A DNA stretch of 64,000 bases from Tubiluchus corallicola. Lineage: Eukaryota > Priapulida > Priapulimorpha > Priapulimorphida > Tubiluchidae. Each line of letters begins with the position of its first letter. Position 1 is the first letter of the stretch. A program made the translations under genes and the position numbers. Positions 1-53,300 of the stretch are shown piece after piece. The stretch is taken from assembly GCA_030141605.1 (NCBI GenBank), contig JAQGDQ010002384.1, positions 250,001 to 314,000 of the forward strand, in the 5' to 3' direction. The notes under the pieces were generated by a model. That model saw only the letters and a list, made by a program, of their open reading frames with translations, did no database searches and was not told where the DNA came from.

Positions 1-285
1 TGCTGACTTTTTCTCGAACAAGGTTGTCCCTATCTGGAATAGCTTACCCGCACAACTAAATGGATTTCCACTTGTAACAGCACAGACCCAAAACATTTTA
101 AAACTAGGTTAGATGCTGTGGACTTAATTGGATTTTTGCTTTTTGATTGGCTCTTATAAGCAAGTAATTCAGCCTCTGAGCGTCTCCCCAACATCATAAA
201 TTCGATGATTTTTTTATGTAAACACTTGCTTTTTAATTATGGTTTGTGTGTGATGTGAAAATAAATTAAATTAAAATTTAAAAAA
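1..285 (+). mobile_element. 3' end of a non-LTR (LINE) retrotransposon, cut by window edge
   Basis: Bases 2 to about 115 translate, with a stop at about 110, into the typical last segment of a LINE ORF2: the string DFFSNKVVPIWNSLPAQL matches the conserved 'FFSNRV..WNSLP' C-terminal block of jockey/CR1-like reverse transcriptase proteins. The following 150 bases would be its 3' UTR, ending in an A/T-rich tail near 260-285. The 5' part lies outside the window. The exact clade cannot be assigned from this short piece. Confidence 0.7.
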
Positions 286-2806
286 TTAAAACTCTTTTAT
301 ACTTTCAAAACTGCATGAAATTTGCATGTAGTTTATTGCCACCAGGCAGCTGTTATATGTAGTTTTAAATCTGTATGTAATCGTTATATTAATTAATTTT
401 AGCGGCAATGTCACAAAAAGTGCTTTGATTACCCATATATAGTGTTCTGCTAATGGACCGTAGTGCTAGTGAACCAAAAAAATCGATTTTTTGCATAGGA
501 TAAGTGATTTTAAATGAACCAATGACGTGGTTAAATGAACAGCAAATTCCGAAAAAATGATAAGGGAAAAAGATTACTGTATTACCATAGTTCATGAATG
601 ACACTTGGCTGATGGGGGCCCATGTACTGAAGCCGTCATATGTACAGCAGGCAGCTAGGTTCTATTTTGGGTTTGCGGTTTCTGCCCTGTTTAACATCAT
701 TAGGCTGAAGATTTTCACAGCATCCCATGACCTACGCGTCTTAGTCGTGAAATTGTATGCCAGGGTGAGAAATTGTCGAATCAAAATCTGAAGTTTAATT
801 TGATTTATTTGTTGCTAGCTACTCATTAGAAACTCAGGACTTACAAGCGCTGCTGCAATTATGCTATGTGATTAAATTTATGCAGGGTACCAGAGGCTGG
901 ACATCCTTTTACCACATCAGATATGTGAAGACCCTTTCAAAAACGTCAGCATTTGAATAATGTACAACTATGAATATTGCTCTAAATATGATAGACATTT
1001 AGGATAACTTAGCTTAAACTGTGTGCTTTATTTGTAGTGTAAAGCTTTTAAATCAGTCTTAAAATTTTTCAAATGGTCTACTCTTAAACTTTCTACCAAC
1101 TAACGCTACCTGAATAACAAGATTGAAAATCACAAATGTATAAAAAAAAGTTTTCTATTTTGAGCTGTCTCCCTGATAATGCAATATGTAAAGTGAACCA
1201 ATATCAGTCTTCTTCAACATAAGAAGTTGAGTATTTTTCTTATGACAAAAATTTCTGCAGAAATCAGACTGCGAGAGTTTATAAACCATTAACTTTAAGT
1301 TTTTTAATGTATGACTTCACTAACTTATGTGACCATTTAGTAAATTTAAATTAAAAAAACGTTAAAGAAATTAAAATGTAGATCCACTGAATAAAAAATC
1401 CCACAGTTAAAAAACAAGGAAAAGGTAAGTTCTAAGCACAACGTTTCGAAAAAAATTCTTTTTTGTACCTTTGTATTCACCTAAAAAACTACTATAGTGG
1501 TTCGAAACGTCACGCACTTTCTTTGTTCTTTCTTGTTTTTTCTTATTTTTTTTGGTCACTGTCGCAGTTCTTGTTACTAAGAATACTATTGCATATATTG
1601 ATAAATTCGGTACATTTTTTTCCACAATAGGGGCCATTATAGGGCTATATACCAGCTAAAAATTAAACACAATTTACACAGAGTAAAATATTTAAGGCCT
1701 TTTTTGATCATGAATTTTCCGTGCCATAAATGTTCTCATTGACTTTAGGTTACATTTTTAACATTATTGCTCATCTTGAAAACGTGAACATAATAAATTA
1801 AATTTAAGCCACCTCTAATCTCCTCGTCACCCGTGGCCCGCATGTGACCTTCTCTTGGCTGAGTTAATGGACTAAGAAAACAATCCGACAGGAGATACAC
1901 AAACTCTGAGGTTTGAAAAACTTATGGCTCGTTTTTTCCTTCTTAATTTTAAAATTGGAAAGTTGGTTTCCGCATGTTGGAAATAAATGCCATGTGTTTC
2001 AGGGAAAAGTATAAATTATCCTACGCAAGGTGCTTATTTTCGAGCATCGATCAATACAAAAGCGGAATACGGTCAGAAAAGACACTTTTTGTCAGAAACA
2101 CTGTATCTAGCTTTTGCTTTTAAATTCTGAGCTTAGCTATGGGCGCTATACTTGTACATACCTTTTCCATCATAAATACTGTACATGTGGATAGCATATT
2201 CTCTTTTTAAATTTTGGCTTGCCGTTTAAATTTACATTAGCCGGTGTTACTGTATGTGTAAATTACGTGTACAGAATGGCATACTGTAAATGTGACGAAA
2301 GGGACTACTGTACAACTTAGTCTGTATTTACTAATTTTAGTTACCAGTAGTTTAAAAAATCGCATGTTTTACTCTAGAGCTTTTTTAAAAATGTTTAAAC
2401 CCGGTTGGACTAATGTTCTCATTTTAGTTTACTGTTGCATCTTATAATAGAGCTCGTTTTTGATGCTAAATAGAACTCATGCTTGCCCCGAATTAGACTA
2501 TTTCTCTGTTTTGTAGATTTTTGCAGTAGTGGAACTTCGTAGAAATATTAATGGTCTCTTAGGAACGCATCAGTTAGACTAATGTTCTGCCAATATCCAT
2601 TCCTCCAACGTTGTGCAGTTACTTAAACTTACTTTCCATATGTTTTAAAACCCCCAAGGAAACAAATTTACCCATCTATCTTCAACTTGCTTGCCGCTAG
2701 CTCCGGGTAGGAGTACGCTTTAATGATAACTGCTGTCTACCCTGTCTACGGGTCTAACTTTATGATTCTGTACTGCATAACAAAGTTGCATATATTGAAT
2801 TGTCAG

Positions 2807-3340
2807 TTCCGTCTGTCTGTCTGTCCGTCAGTCACTACTTTTTCTCGGCCGTGGAGTAATGTAGGTTATCTATACCTCGCACGGACATAGGGCATCATTC
2901 AAGCTGTTAGTTTTTCAATCAATCGGTGTAGTTTTGAACTTTTGACGCATAACAATTATACGGTATAATAAGAATATTTTTATCGCTATAATAAGCTGCG
3001 TACCGCGACTATAGGTTTATTGGTCATATATGTTTGTTTGTATCTGTACGTCATGCGTCTCTAGATGTCTATACTTTCTATACGTCTATATGTATCTGTA
3101 CGTTTATCAGTATCTGGCCATTTTTTTACGTAATTAACCGTCAAGTAACATTGAAGGATATCACCTCGCGCAGTGGAAGGGCATCTTTCAAGCGCGGAGC
3201 CGACTACAGAAGTTTCGGTCCTAAACATCTATCTGTCTCTTTGTCTGTCAGTCTGTTACCACTTTCGCTCGCTCCCGAGTAATCTAAAAAGTTGAAACGT
3301 CTTACAACTGTAGGGCATGGTTCAACCTCGTATACATACT
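2807..3340. repeat. Diverged low-copy repeat, about three related segments
   Basis: Three blocks share the same order of motifs: a (ctgt)n/gtctgtcagtc run, a 'ctcg...gagtaat' stretch, and 'agggcat..ttcaa'. The last motif lies near 2889 (agggcatcattcaag), 3178 (agggcatctttcaag) and 3312 (agggcatggttcaac). The copies are too diverged to define a sharp unit. It looks like a degenerate interspersed repeat arranged in loose tandem. Confidence 0.45.
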
Positions 3341-5018
3341 GTAAATTTTGGGGTCAGTTGGCACAGCTTTCTTGAAGATTTGTGTATAGCAAAGTTCTGT
3401 AACTATCGCTCAAGTGTACGTGATCGAGTGACAACTAAGTGAATTATGATTCATTATAAGCATCAGATAACAACAATCACTAACATATGTTATGCAGAAA
3501 ACATATTTTTGTGACAGCCTCCATGTACGTAAACCCGCAGGATATGATGGTAGTCTGTGGTTTTTCAAAGCCTTCAAGTATACCTGTATCTGAATTTAGA
3601 TCTTTGTTTGAAGTTTTAAGTTTTTAAATCCACACGCATTGTAACTCGGACACGTTTAAAGTTTCTTCTATTAAAAATTCAAATTAGAATTCTGGCCAAA
3701 TTAGAAATTTAGTATCATTTTAAGTGTCATTGGAGAATATACATCTTTGAAATTGTCTCAGAATATATCGACCTCGTCATGGCAACTATGTCCCTTTACT
3801 TAAGTTACTTTAGTTAAGATTCTGCTTATAGCAGAATCTTCTTGATTTTTTAATTTAGTTTGAGTTTAATATTATAAAATGCAAAAAAGTGCAAATTATA
3901 TTTTTTTATTTTCCTGCAAGTTATGTATGTTTTGTTTTGAGATTAAAATGATAATCTTTACGAATTTACCATCATATGCATACGTCTGTATTCTGACAGC
4001 ACAAGTTTCCTTACCATCATTTTGCATTTTACTGCAGTTATAGTTTCATAGTAGACTGTTTGAGGATATCATATCCAGAACTTTCCAGAAATTTATTTTA
4101 TGTCTATTCTCTACCGAACGTGCAAAACAGATGTGAAAAAAATCTGCCAAAGGACTGGAAAGATGTTCTTAAAACTACTCTGCCCTGTTATTAATAAGGT
4201 TCCCTTGTATACAAAAAGGATACTGTCAGAGCTTAAATTAAAACACTTGTAAAAATTTACTATAACCATTTTAAAGTTATCCGAATAATTACTTTTGTCA
4301 TTACTGTTACAGACAAGAGGTGTGCAATACAACCTATAAACATCAAGCAGTGTCATAAACGAATGGTCTCATAAAATATATTTTTGTCCCTTGCTATAAA
4401 AATCTGGTCATATTTTTGTACAAATGCAACCTTTTTATAAGTTGAACTGGTTTTCACGTTTGTTAGGCAGTGTTTGCATCTGTCATGCATCTTGAATGGA
4501 CGTAGCTCATTTACGAGGAAGGACGAAAACATATCACATTGTAGAAATGTAATGGTAATAAAAATAAATGAGATGTGACACTTCATTGCTCAGAAGAAGA
4601 TTCTGTTTCAGAACTATAGAGAAATTTTGGGCAATAACAGGAATGACAAGGTAACAGCAATGACTAGTGAGGTAACAGTACAACAAGAATGACACATATA
4701 CACACTATATAAGCAACAACAAGTGTTTTATTAAATCTTCGTAACTGTTTGACAAGAACAGAAAAAATACAGCTTTTAAATTTTTTATAAAAAGAACAAT
4801 ATCCATAAAAAACTCACTATATAATAAATTTTAATTTGAAAATCCGTCGTTTCTGCTATGCTCTAGCAATCTTTGTCAGGAGTATATTATGAGGCATTAA
4901 AATTCGAAACAAAACAAAAGCATTATAGCAAAACTAAGGGTATCTATGAAAACAATAATCATAGAGGAGAAAAACAGAAAATGTAATCTATCATTAATAT
5001 AATATAGAATGATAATTC

Positions 5019-5089
5019 TTTAATATATATATTATATATGTGTGTGTGCGTGTGCGCGCGTGCATGTGTGTGCGTGCATGCGTGTGTGA
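5019..5089. repeat. (TA)n/(GT)n microsatellite
   Basis: Short alternating TA run followed by about 50 bases of imperfect GT/GC dinucleotide repeat. A simple sequence repeat; no function is implied. Confidence 0.85.
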
Positions 5090-7056
5090 TTTTTATTTAA
5101 AGCTAAGTTTTTACAATTAAGGCAGATTCAACTACGTGTTTCTTTAGTGATGTTCCTAGCTGGAAACGTTGGATTTCTCTAATGTAAATTTACTAATATT
5201 CATTATATAATGGATTGTTTATGAAATAGGTCAGAACAGATTTGGCCAAAAACAGATTTGTTTTAAGAAAAATCACAGGAACAGTAATCTTGTTGAAACT
5301 CAAACTGCACGTACATTATCGCAGCTGCTAATGGAACGCCATAAGAAAATATTAAATTATAAATGCCTTTGTCTTCTACAGGTACATCTATTGGCTAATC
5401 TACCCATGCCATTGTTTAAACTGTGAAAAGCAGAAACTTCATGTTGTGCTAGTTTCCTTTCTATAAGCCAGATGGTCTCTCTGCTACTACACAATACTAC
5501 TCTGAAATATCAAGATATCTTCTTACGTGTCATTGCTGTTACTTTGTTGTCACTCCTGTAACTTGAACGATTATAACAGGAGTGACAGTAACAGGAATGA
5601 CTGTCAAGGAAAAAAACCTGCTCACACGGGCTAACTATCCTACTTCACCCTTTCCAAATAATTAGATTCAACACAGTAAAGTACTAAAATTAACCAGGCA
5701 TGATTATAAGCATTTTATGTTCTGTTTTCTAATAACGGGATATATAACAGTAATGATCATGAATTAACATATCCAGAAACAATGAACCCAAACTTTTGTC
5801 AGAAAACTTAAAAAAATATTGGAGAAGCCACCGTTAAAAAGTTTGCCAAATCACAATAGGTGGTGCTCTCTACTAACAAATATTTAAAACAATAGAGTCA
5901 ATCAGTGGTACATGCCTCAGCTTTTCCACCAAAGTAACAGGAATGTCGTTGAACTTGGAGACACACGTGAAATTAAACAACACAAATATTTGCTAGTTCT
6001 GAAAGTATTTGGGAAGAGGAGTTTCACCTTTAGTGTGCTGTTTAGAATAAAATACTGCAAATTAGTTTTTAAACGGATACTTTCTGCCAAATCTATCTAG
6101 AAAAGTTGAAAATGGGCACTGGGGACATAGGAAAAACTTTCACAGGAACTGATTTCAGCTTCAATAGAAATGTCCAAATCACTTTTCTGGCAACAAATAC
6201 AACTGGAATAAGTTTCTTTGGTGTCTACCAGTCATGAGACAGTATTGCACCAGAAACTTTGTTATTTAAAAAAATTATCCTGGGACAAAAATTGTACGTT
6301 CTGTGGAGAATGGCCCACTTACAGAATGCTAATATTTTTCATCTGAAGACTGAAACTGAAAGGGTAAAAAAAGTGTAGAATATATACGGGTATCTCTTAA
6401 TGGGAACGAGTGTGGATTGCAGAAAGATGACTGATGTCCCACGTTGTCCCACAACTTAAGAGGCTTATGGTACTAAATCAAATACTGCTTGTAAATCTGT
6501 TTCTGAAAGAAGTCGAAATAATTAATTTAAAAAAGCCCAGTCTGTATTTTCGTAGGAGATGCTACTTAAGTAGTCCAGTCGGTATTGTATTGGCAGTTTA
6601 TCTTGGAGCTTTGTTTGTTTTCTTTTGCGGTCAAGAGCGGGTTCTAGGCTTTATAGTTTAAAGCACCTAAGTTTAGCACTTGGAAAGGGAAGCCCAACTG
6701 ACCCAGTAATTGGCGCGAAAAGACACAGTTCTGTAATGCATGGCTTCATATTCCAGCTGCTGGAGAAACTATATTTGGAACTGATCACAGCTTCCTCATA
6801 ACTGCGCATGAGACTCGGAAAGCTTTCCGTGTGTCAAGGAACTGTATTTTTGTTTGCCTTGCATTTTATTCACTGTCTGAATAATGCAATAAGGCTGGTC
6901 TTGTGGTCGTGTTAGCGTGATTGCCTCTTTTATTTCAAAAAACACCTTGTTACACAAAGAAATTTTTTTCGAAAGTTGGCGGAGGTGATTAACAAATAAT
7001 GGAAGCAGAAAGTCCATAATTATAGTTGCTAAAAATGGGTAAATGTAGTGTTGGAA

Positions 7057-7453
7057 TAGGGGTGAGCATTCTCTACCAGAAAGCGAATTCGAATCGAATC
7101 GAATCGAATTTGTGACTTTCTAATTCGAATTGAACCGAACTTCATTATTTCGATTTCAAATTGAGATTGAATGATTTTCGAACCAGTTTTCGAACCACCA
7201 GTAAAAATTAGTTTTACAAAGATCATGCATATTACTCGACTTTGTTCTACAGTAAAACCACTAATAATGTGTCTAAAAAATTGTGCACAGAAATCACAGC
7301 TAAATTATGCTAATTGCATGGTGTTTCAAACATTTTAATGATAAAGAACGCATGTGGTTGAAGTGCTGAATTATTTGAATCTATTGTTTTAGGTTCGAAA
7401 CGAATTCGAACTAAAAAACTCGTTCGCACTCAAACGTTCGATGCTCACCCCTA
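7057..7453. mobile_element. hAT-like MITE, copy 1
   Basis: The ends are inverted repeats: TAGGGGTGAGCAT on the left and ATGCTCACCCCTA on the right. The interior is rich in gaattcgaat motifs. Flanks are gtgttggaa (7048-7056) and gtgtggaa (7454-7461), which fit a slightly decayed 8-bp target duplication. A second copy lies at 20,461-20,850 with a perfect 8-bp duplication, so the hAT-type assignment rests on both copies. There is no coding capacity; it is a non-autonomous element. Confidence 0.8.
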
Positions 7454-7461
7454 GTGTGGAA

Positions 7462-10400
7462 CATAGTGTTGTTCAAATGCCAGTGTCTGCCAACTAGAAT
7501 TCGTTAGGTTGATAAACAGAATGATAAAAAAGTTACGAAACTAAAAGGCAAAATGTACAATATAATACTGGTCGACACCACATAGAAGCAGCCCCTGAAA
7601 GCGCCTAGTGAACTTAGTTCAATTGTATGATTTAGCTTTTGCTGAAGTTTTACTAAACGTTTACGAACATGTTAAGTTTTCTGGCACTCATAGCGGGTAG
7701 CAGTCTCGATGTAGCGAATCATTTCAGGTAGAGCGCGCTCATTGTCACCAGGATCATAGTTAATACTGTACAGACTACTGTCTATATGTTCTCTATAAAA
7801 TTTATTAAATAGTGAAATGTTTGTAGTGAATCTTAGTGATAACACTAAGCATGGAAAACGACCCTTCAACTAACTTCTGAGTCTCATATAGAGCAAATTC
7901 GTGCAGTTTTGCTTGTCTCATTGCAAGATTTCAGGTAGTATAATATTAATTCAAATGCTTACTTTCCACAATATTTTTTGTACAGGGTGTCTCAGAAATC
8001 ACTATAACACTTTACATTTCCTGTATTTTTCAATAAGCAAAGCAAAATCTTTGAAAGTAATTCATACTGATGAACTGAAACCTTGAGAAATTCTTTTAGG
8101 CAAATTAGACGATAATCTGAAAAGACTACTGCTCGAGTAGGTTTTTTCTATTTTAGCCACCTTCTTCAAGGACTTCAAGAGTTTTAGAGAACGTTACTGT
8201 GGCAAGTGGGGCATCTTGCATTGAAGAAGTCTCTCACAGCCCCTGAGTTGTGAGGAAGGGCTGCACCTTGTTGAAAAACTACATTGTTTTTAGTGCACTG
8301 CCGATGTGGTGCTCTAAATTTCCGCTGAAATTTTGACGTCATTTCTAACGCTACTGTCGTCGCCATAGCAACGGAGTTCCGGTCAAAAACTCAATAAAAA
8401 TTGCCCTAGACCCTTTTTGATTCGAGTAAGAGCTTACCAAGATTGGACAAAAAATCAAAATATATAGTGACTTATAGAAGCCCTACAGATTAAACCCAGT
8501 TCAACCGTTTATTGGAAGAATTTACATGCGTGATATATTAGAAGGTATTCTTTGGACATTCTCCATCAAACGCCACTTTTATCTACCACGCTAGTAGTCC
8601 ATAAAACATTCATTTTGACTTATGACGCCACACAGTTCAGCTTCAGCTTTTCTTTTCGAGAACTTTTTCATTGTATATTTGCATGTTTTGATAGGTGTAG
8701 AATGTCATGAGTGTCTCCAAATTCACATAGAACCTTACTGGTAGGTTTGCCCTACCATCTAAGGTAATTTAATTGAAAAGGACTAGTGAAGGACTGCACA
8801 AATGTTTTGCGTAAACACGTGCGTCATTCAAAGTCTGTTTAAGCGTCGTAGAATTAATTGTGCATAATCACCCTAATTTTGTTAAGCAGTGCATGTAAGA
8901 TAATGTTAACAGCTGTTGCTTCTATTGCGTAAGACATTCGTCAGCATATTTATAGATAATTTCAAGGACCTACTGCTATGCACCACACTGCCACTAATTA
9001 ATTAAATATTACTATATCTGGATTTGGGTATTTTCAGAAATCGTAGGTAACAAGCAAAGTGAAGCCCAGTTCAGGGTGCGAGCGTTCAGTGCAATAGAGA
9101 AGCCATAATCGCTGCCCCACATCTTGACTGCTTATTTCCGTCCTCCCACATCTTTTGCGTGCATGTGCGTGATGGATCAATATGATGCTGCTCTGTGCCG
9201 AACGCTACCTGTTATCAATAAATCACTACTGTAGTTTCAGCTTATTGTTATTGGCTCGAAGAGAACTGTTGTCTGTGTGACCATTATGCTGTACATAAAT
9301 AGCAGGGGTCTTTGAGGCCATCACCAGATGTATAAGGTTGGAGGCATGTCCAAAATTAAACATTTATGCGCCTAATTCTAATGCAATCGTTCCAATGATC
9401 CAGTGCACAAGCCCCATAATTTTGTAAATATTTATTTATTAAATCAAGGCACCCGAAATACTGGAAATGTGAAAAATTCAACAATCTAATTATATCTGCT
9501 AGTGATTTATCGGGTGAATTATCATTTTTTTCACCAGTAATAATGAAACACGTGTCTGACTCTAGTTGACCCTGCATTCTGGTATCCTGCGCTCATCATA
9601 ATGCTTCTAATTTTGTAGTTGTGGAAGAACCAGTAGCTAGTAATATCAACAGTTAGGTGTATTAGTCATGTTTTGTATACATGCATATCATGTATACATT
9701 TTTCCTCGATGAACGCTAACGTTAGCTAAAAATTGCTTAGCTTGGATAAATTAAGAAAAACTATGCACCAACCTATGTTTGGCATTTATAAAGGCAAAAT
9801 TACGATTGCTGGCATGTAATACTCGTAACTTGTGCACGTTCGTTCCAATAACCAAAGTTCACGTCTAAATTAAAAATACGGTTACAAGCTTTCTTTATAA
9901 ATCACTTGCCAGGTTTCCCGTTAATACGTGCAGTTCTGGCTGAACAAGACTGCATGTGTATTTGAACTCCACTCTCATTTACTCTTATCAAAACATTAGA
10001 TAAAACAGTGATTTACAAAATTGTTGCTAGTGTTCTGCAAACATCGCTTAATAGCTTATTGCAGCGTACTGCAGTGCACTTTGACCTGTTTTGTCACATC
10101 GCATTCAAGATAGGATCTTCTTTTTCTTACGCATAATTAGCGTTCCAAAATCTTCACACTTGCGCAACTGCAATAATCCTAGAAAAGAGTATTCCCCAGT
10201 TATCAGGGATTAGCTGAAAAAGTTCTGTTTTGTATTAAGACTGCAGATAGTTTGCAAAAAATTTGGGCAATTTCAAGAGCAGAGCAGGCGATGCGAAACA
10301 GCAAAAGCTATTTGTGTATTGGACTTGTTCATGGGAAAGCTCTTAATACATCATACGAAAGTAAGATCAGCGATGTTTTGAAATCACCCAGAAATTAAAT

Positions 10401-10692
10401 AGTATTGCTCTCTAGGTCTACTTTATGTTCTCATGTCGACTGTGCAGAGTTTAGAGATTAATCAGTGAATTTCTGGTTTATTAGACTTAAAATTAGTCCA
10501 GCATAAGTGATATTGTGGGCTAATGGTACATAAAAATCGTATAGTTTTACATTGCTTGATTGGAGAAACCCACTTTTTACGATTGTCCAGTCATTATGCC
10601 TGAATTGCACATTTTTCTCCTTGTATTTTGTATTTTGTAAAGTAGTACATTAGTAAGTATACTATGAGCCTATATGATGCTTTTCTTTTTAG
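7462..10692. other. Non-coding DNA upstream of first visible calcineurin exon
   Basis: Apart from the transposase relic at about 7.98-8.40 kb, I see no recognisable gene or RNA. The stretch ends in a pyrimidine tract and AG (10,691-10,692) that form the acceptor of the first visible calcineurin exon, so at least its last part is intron. Confidence 0.5.
7981..8400 (-). mobile_element. Decayed DNA transposon with transposase fragment
   Basis: On the minus strand at 8184-8366 a 60-residue frame contains NNVVFQQGAALPHNSGAVRD, which resembles the 'FQQDGAPPH....VR.FLN' block of DDE transposases of the Tc1/mariner superfamily. The catalytic Asp of the QQDGA motif is missing here (QQGAA), so the copy is inactive. 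The left side begins tacagggtgtctcag (7981), resembling the start of IS630/mariner-like elements in invertebrates. The far terminus was not found, so the right boundary is approximate. Confidence 0.55.
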
Positions 10693-50082
<39,390 letters not shown>

Positions 50083-50302
50083 TATCAGGTACATTGTTTT
50101 TTGTTTTGTTTTTGTCGTAATTTTTTTCTCCAGGGTGGCAAAGAAGTTACTTAAGTTGAATTGAGTTCTTTGAATTTAAGAAATGAGTGTTTAGTCCAAT
50201 ACGTACAATGACACATAAATCTTATAAAGTACTATACTTTCTCCTCTTTCCCTCCCTCCCTCTCTCCCTTTTCTCCCTCTCTCTTCCTCTCTCCCTCTCT
50301 TC

Positions 50303-50333
<31 letters not shown>

Positions 50334-53300
50334 ACTCACTCTCTGTGATTTACTGTTTCTGATCTGCTAGTTTATAAATTCAAAATGCATTTTACAATTA
50401 ATATCTGTTTTATTTTTATTTGTTGCAGAAACTTTCATTTCTGAGTTCCGTTTCACGTCATTCTGGTCACACTTAACAACACATGCACATTCACAATATT
50501 AATGAAATAAACAAAACAGATGTGGCATTCACTCGTGAAACATTACCAAGTATGGTCGAGCAGTGATGAAGCTACATCTGCCATCACGTACTGTGTTACT
50601 ATGATCTGTTTTTTGTCTCAGAAAAGCTATTGTTTTGCTACGTTATTACGTTATTAGTCAGTTGTTGTTTTTGAGTTTTCACTATTTGTACAGTGTTCAC
50701 AACACTATAGTTTTAACTTGTTGAATTTATTCATGTCCGTCATGCTGAATGCACAAGGCTTTTGATTCACATCATCAAACTAAAGCATTTTATGTATAAC
50801 TTGTTAACATCTAGTAATTTTTAGTTTATTTATTTATATTTGCGTGCAGCTACCTCATTATTTCGCACTTGTTTTGTAACACAGTTTGTGAGTGGCTGGT
50901 ATTGGGTGGCCCACTGGCCAATGGCCAGTCAGAAGTGCCTTTTCAGAATGTAGGCTGAATCAGCATTTCTGATTAATAGTTGTTAATAGCAACTGTCTTT
51001 AGTCAGTTAATTTTGACAGACATTACAAGAGTAGGTCACTTGTAAAATATTAGACAATTGAGCTGTGACATTGAATGTGATTGGTTGATTTTGTGATCTG
51101 GAAACTGTATGATCAGCCACTGAACTTCATTTGCTATTTCATCATTAGTTATTATTATAAGTATTCTTATTGTAATTTTTCACCTATTCGCATGTGTCAC
51201 CTTCCCCGTTCCCTTCAAAATGAGCTACTTCATTTCTTTCGACTGGCCAAGATGGAGCGTCTCATTTTGTCGAAGGGGTGTGACTGTTTTTTTATCATCA
51301 CTTGGGTATTTAACTTACTTATTAACTTATTCATGGAAAACTAAAACAGTATACAAGGAATATTTCCATGATATTGTTAATATTTCTTGCAAATGCATGC
51401 ATGTTAATAAAGCCTTTCAGTTTATTAAAGGATTCTTTGTGATACTGGTGTAAAATGTCAGTTGTCACGGACTTGAGTGAACAATATATATATGTCTGCG
51501 AAGGTGGGTAGCAAGTTATTTCGTAAGTTGCTTGAATATGGTGTTAAAGAACATTTCTATGAAAGTACGAATTACCATTACCATTGTAAATTTTCTAATT
51601 ATATTTATGAATATAATATATAATGTATAATTAATATATTAAAACTTCCACAATGCAAGGCGAAACTGTGCACAATATGCGTGCCAGGCTTTCTCGTTGC
51701 TACTAGCAATGTATGTGTGCCTCGTGTGGAAATCTTTTTATCATTTTTGGAATAATATATTATTGGTATTGAGAGGCCAGAGATCTATAAACTGAACTTG
51801 TTTAATATATAAATATAAATGGATTGTTCTCTTGTTTGCATTTCTATTTATTTCTCAAATTTTTGATGAACTTGTTTTCGATTCTGATTTTCGTTATAAA
51901 TTTTATAAATATTCTGGTCGTGTATGATGTCTTCTGTAAGAGAAGGTCTTGCAGGCTTGTTGCAGGAATTTAGCGAGTACACTCGAACGTTGCACTCACA
52001 CACTACACTCACAGTGCCGTTACCGTTTAGGTTTCTGTCTTCCATTGTGAGTATAGTGAAGTAACTAAGGCAACAGAATTTGTTTATTACATAATTTTTA
52101 ACCTATGCATTTTTTGGTGTGACGTGTATATGTGAATTAAATGTTCAGCATTTGAATTTTATACATGTTTTCCATCTGCTTTCAAGCTATTGTGTCATTG
52201 ATATTGCAGCTTGTTATTTGGAATTTGATATTTAAATACTAGTATTTAGTAGTAGTGTCATACATAGTGTTTTTCTTGCTAACTTCTTAAGTGCACAATA
52301 TATTGCCAGACTTCATCTTTAAATCGCAGATGAAAGCAGTAATTTCATGCCTGTGTATATACTTTGAATATTTTGATAAAAAGAAACAATTGGTGTACTA
52401 GCTTATTTTTAGCCAAACTTGTTCCGTTTATTCACACATTGTAAAATTTGTTGATTTATCATTACTTGCCTTTAATCTGCATTTCGTTGTGGTTACCTGT
52501 TTACTTTTATACTAAAGTTCGTTGTTACATATAAAGTTCCCACATGTAAGTGGGAATTGTACAGTTTATTAATTTACACATCAATTAGTGAAGCTGTCAA
52601 ACTTGCCCAGTCAAAATTAATCTTTACTATCAAATTTTGTATATAGTTGGTTCATGTCTGAGTTTGGTTAGTATCCCATTTGTGTGATTTTTTTTCGTTT
52701 TACGTAAACTTTACATTTCAAAAGACGTCATGTGTTCTGGCTATCCGCAGTGTAATAAATACAAGATTTTTTGCTTATTTTTTGCAATTTGAATGTTGAT
52801 AGAACTAAAGTACTCTTCAAAATTCGTAGATGCTATTCTTGTGTGAATTTTACCGCAGTTATTATAAGTGCTTCATAGTGTTTATCTTTCCATTTTGACA
52901 CTTTCTTATACTGTTCTTTTAATTAAATAAGTAATGTGGTTAATTAATCGCAAAAATCTCTCATTATCAAAAGCCTGATAACCTCAGCTGCCTAGATTTG
53001 AGATAGTTTATTCCAGATAGTTTAATCCTATATTCCAAAACAATATAAGATTAGTTTTTATTTGGCAAATCTGGAGTAAAGAGTAGTAGCTAAAGTTACT
53101 TAAGTAATATCTGTTCCATGTTTAGTTTTATGAAGCTCTTCCAGATTACTTTGCAATCATTTTTGCATGTCAGCTTGACTAGGTGCCTGTACAACTATGA
53201 TTTGCTGAATATCAATGGGTGTTGAGCCATATGCTGAATTAGTCTGTGAAATTGTAGAGTTAATATAAAAAAGCTGAAGTACACATGGTTGTCTTTTTAA

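Larger units (their letters stand above)
286..7047. other. Non-coding AT-rich DNA, no gene recognised
   Basis: No open frame in this stretch resembles a known protein, and the short frames present have low-complexity, AT-driven composition. It holds a low-copy repeat at 2.8-3.35 kb and a GT-rich microsatellite at 5.02-5.09 kb, listed separately. The motif aacaggaatgac and close variants recur near 4640, 5590 and 5932, which may mark an old unrecognised repeat. I looked here for the missing first coding exon of the calcineurin gene (a start codon followed by about 15-20 codons and a phase-1 donor) and did not find a convincing one. Confidence 0.5.

Noticed and set aside
10674-10692. Met at 10,674 as the start of calcineurin A
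   Set aside because: It lies in the pyrimidine tract of an acceptor, and relatives have about 15-20 residues from a separate first exon before [10 protein letters not shown].
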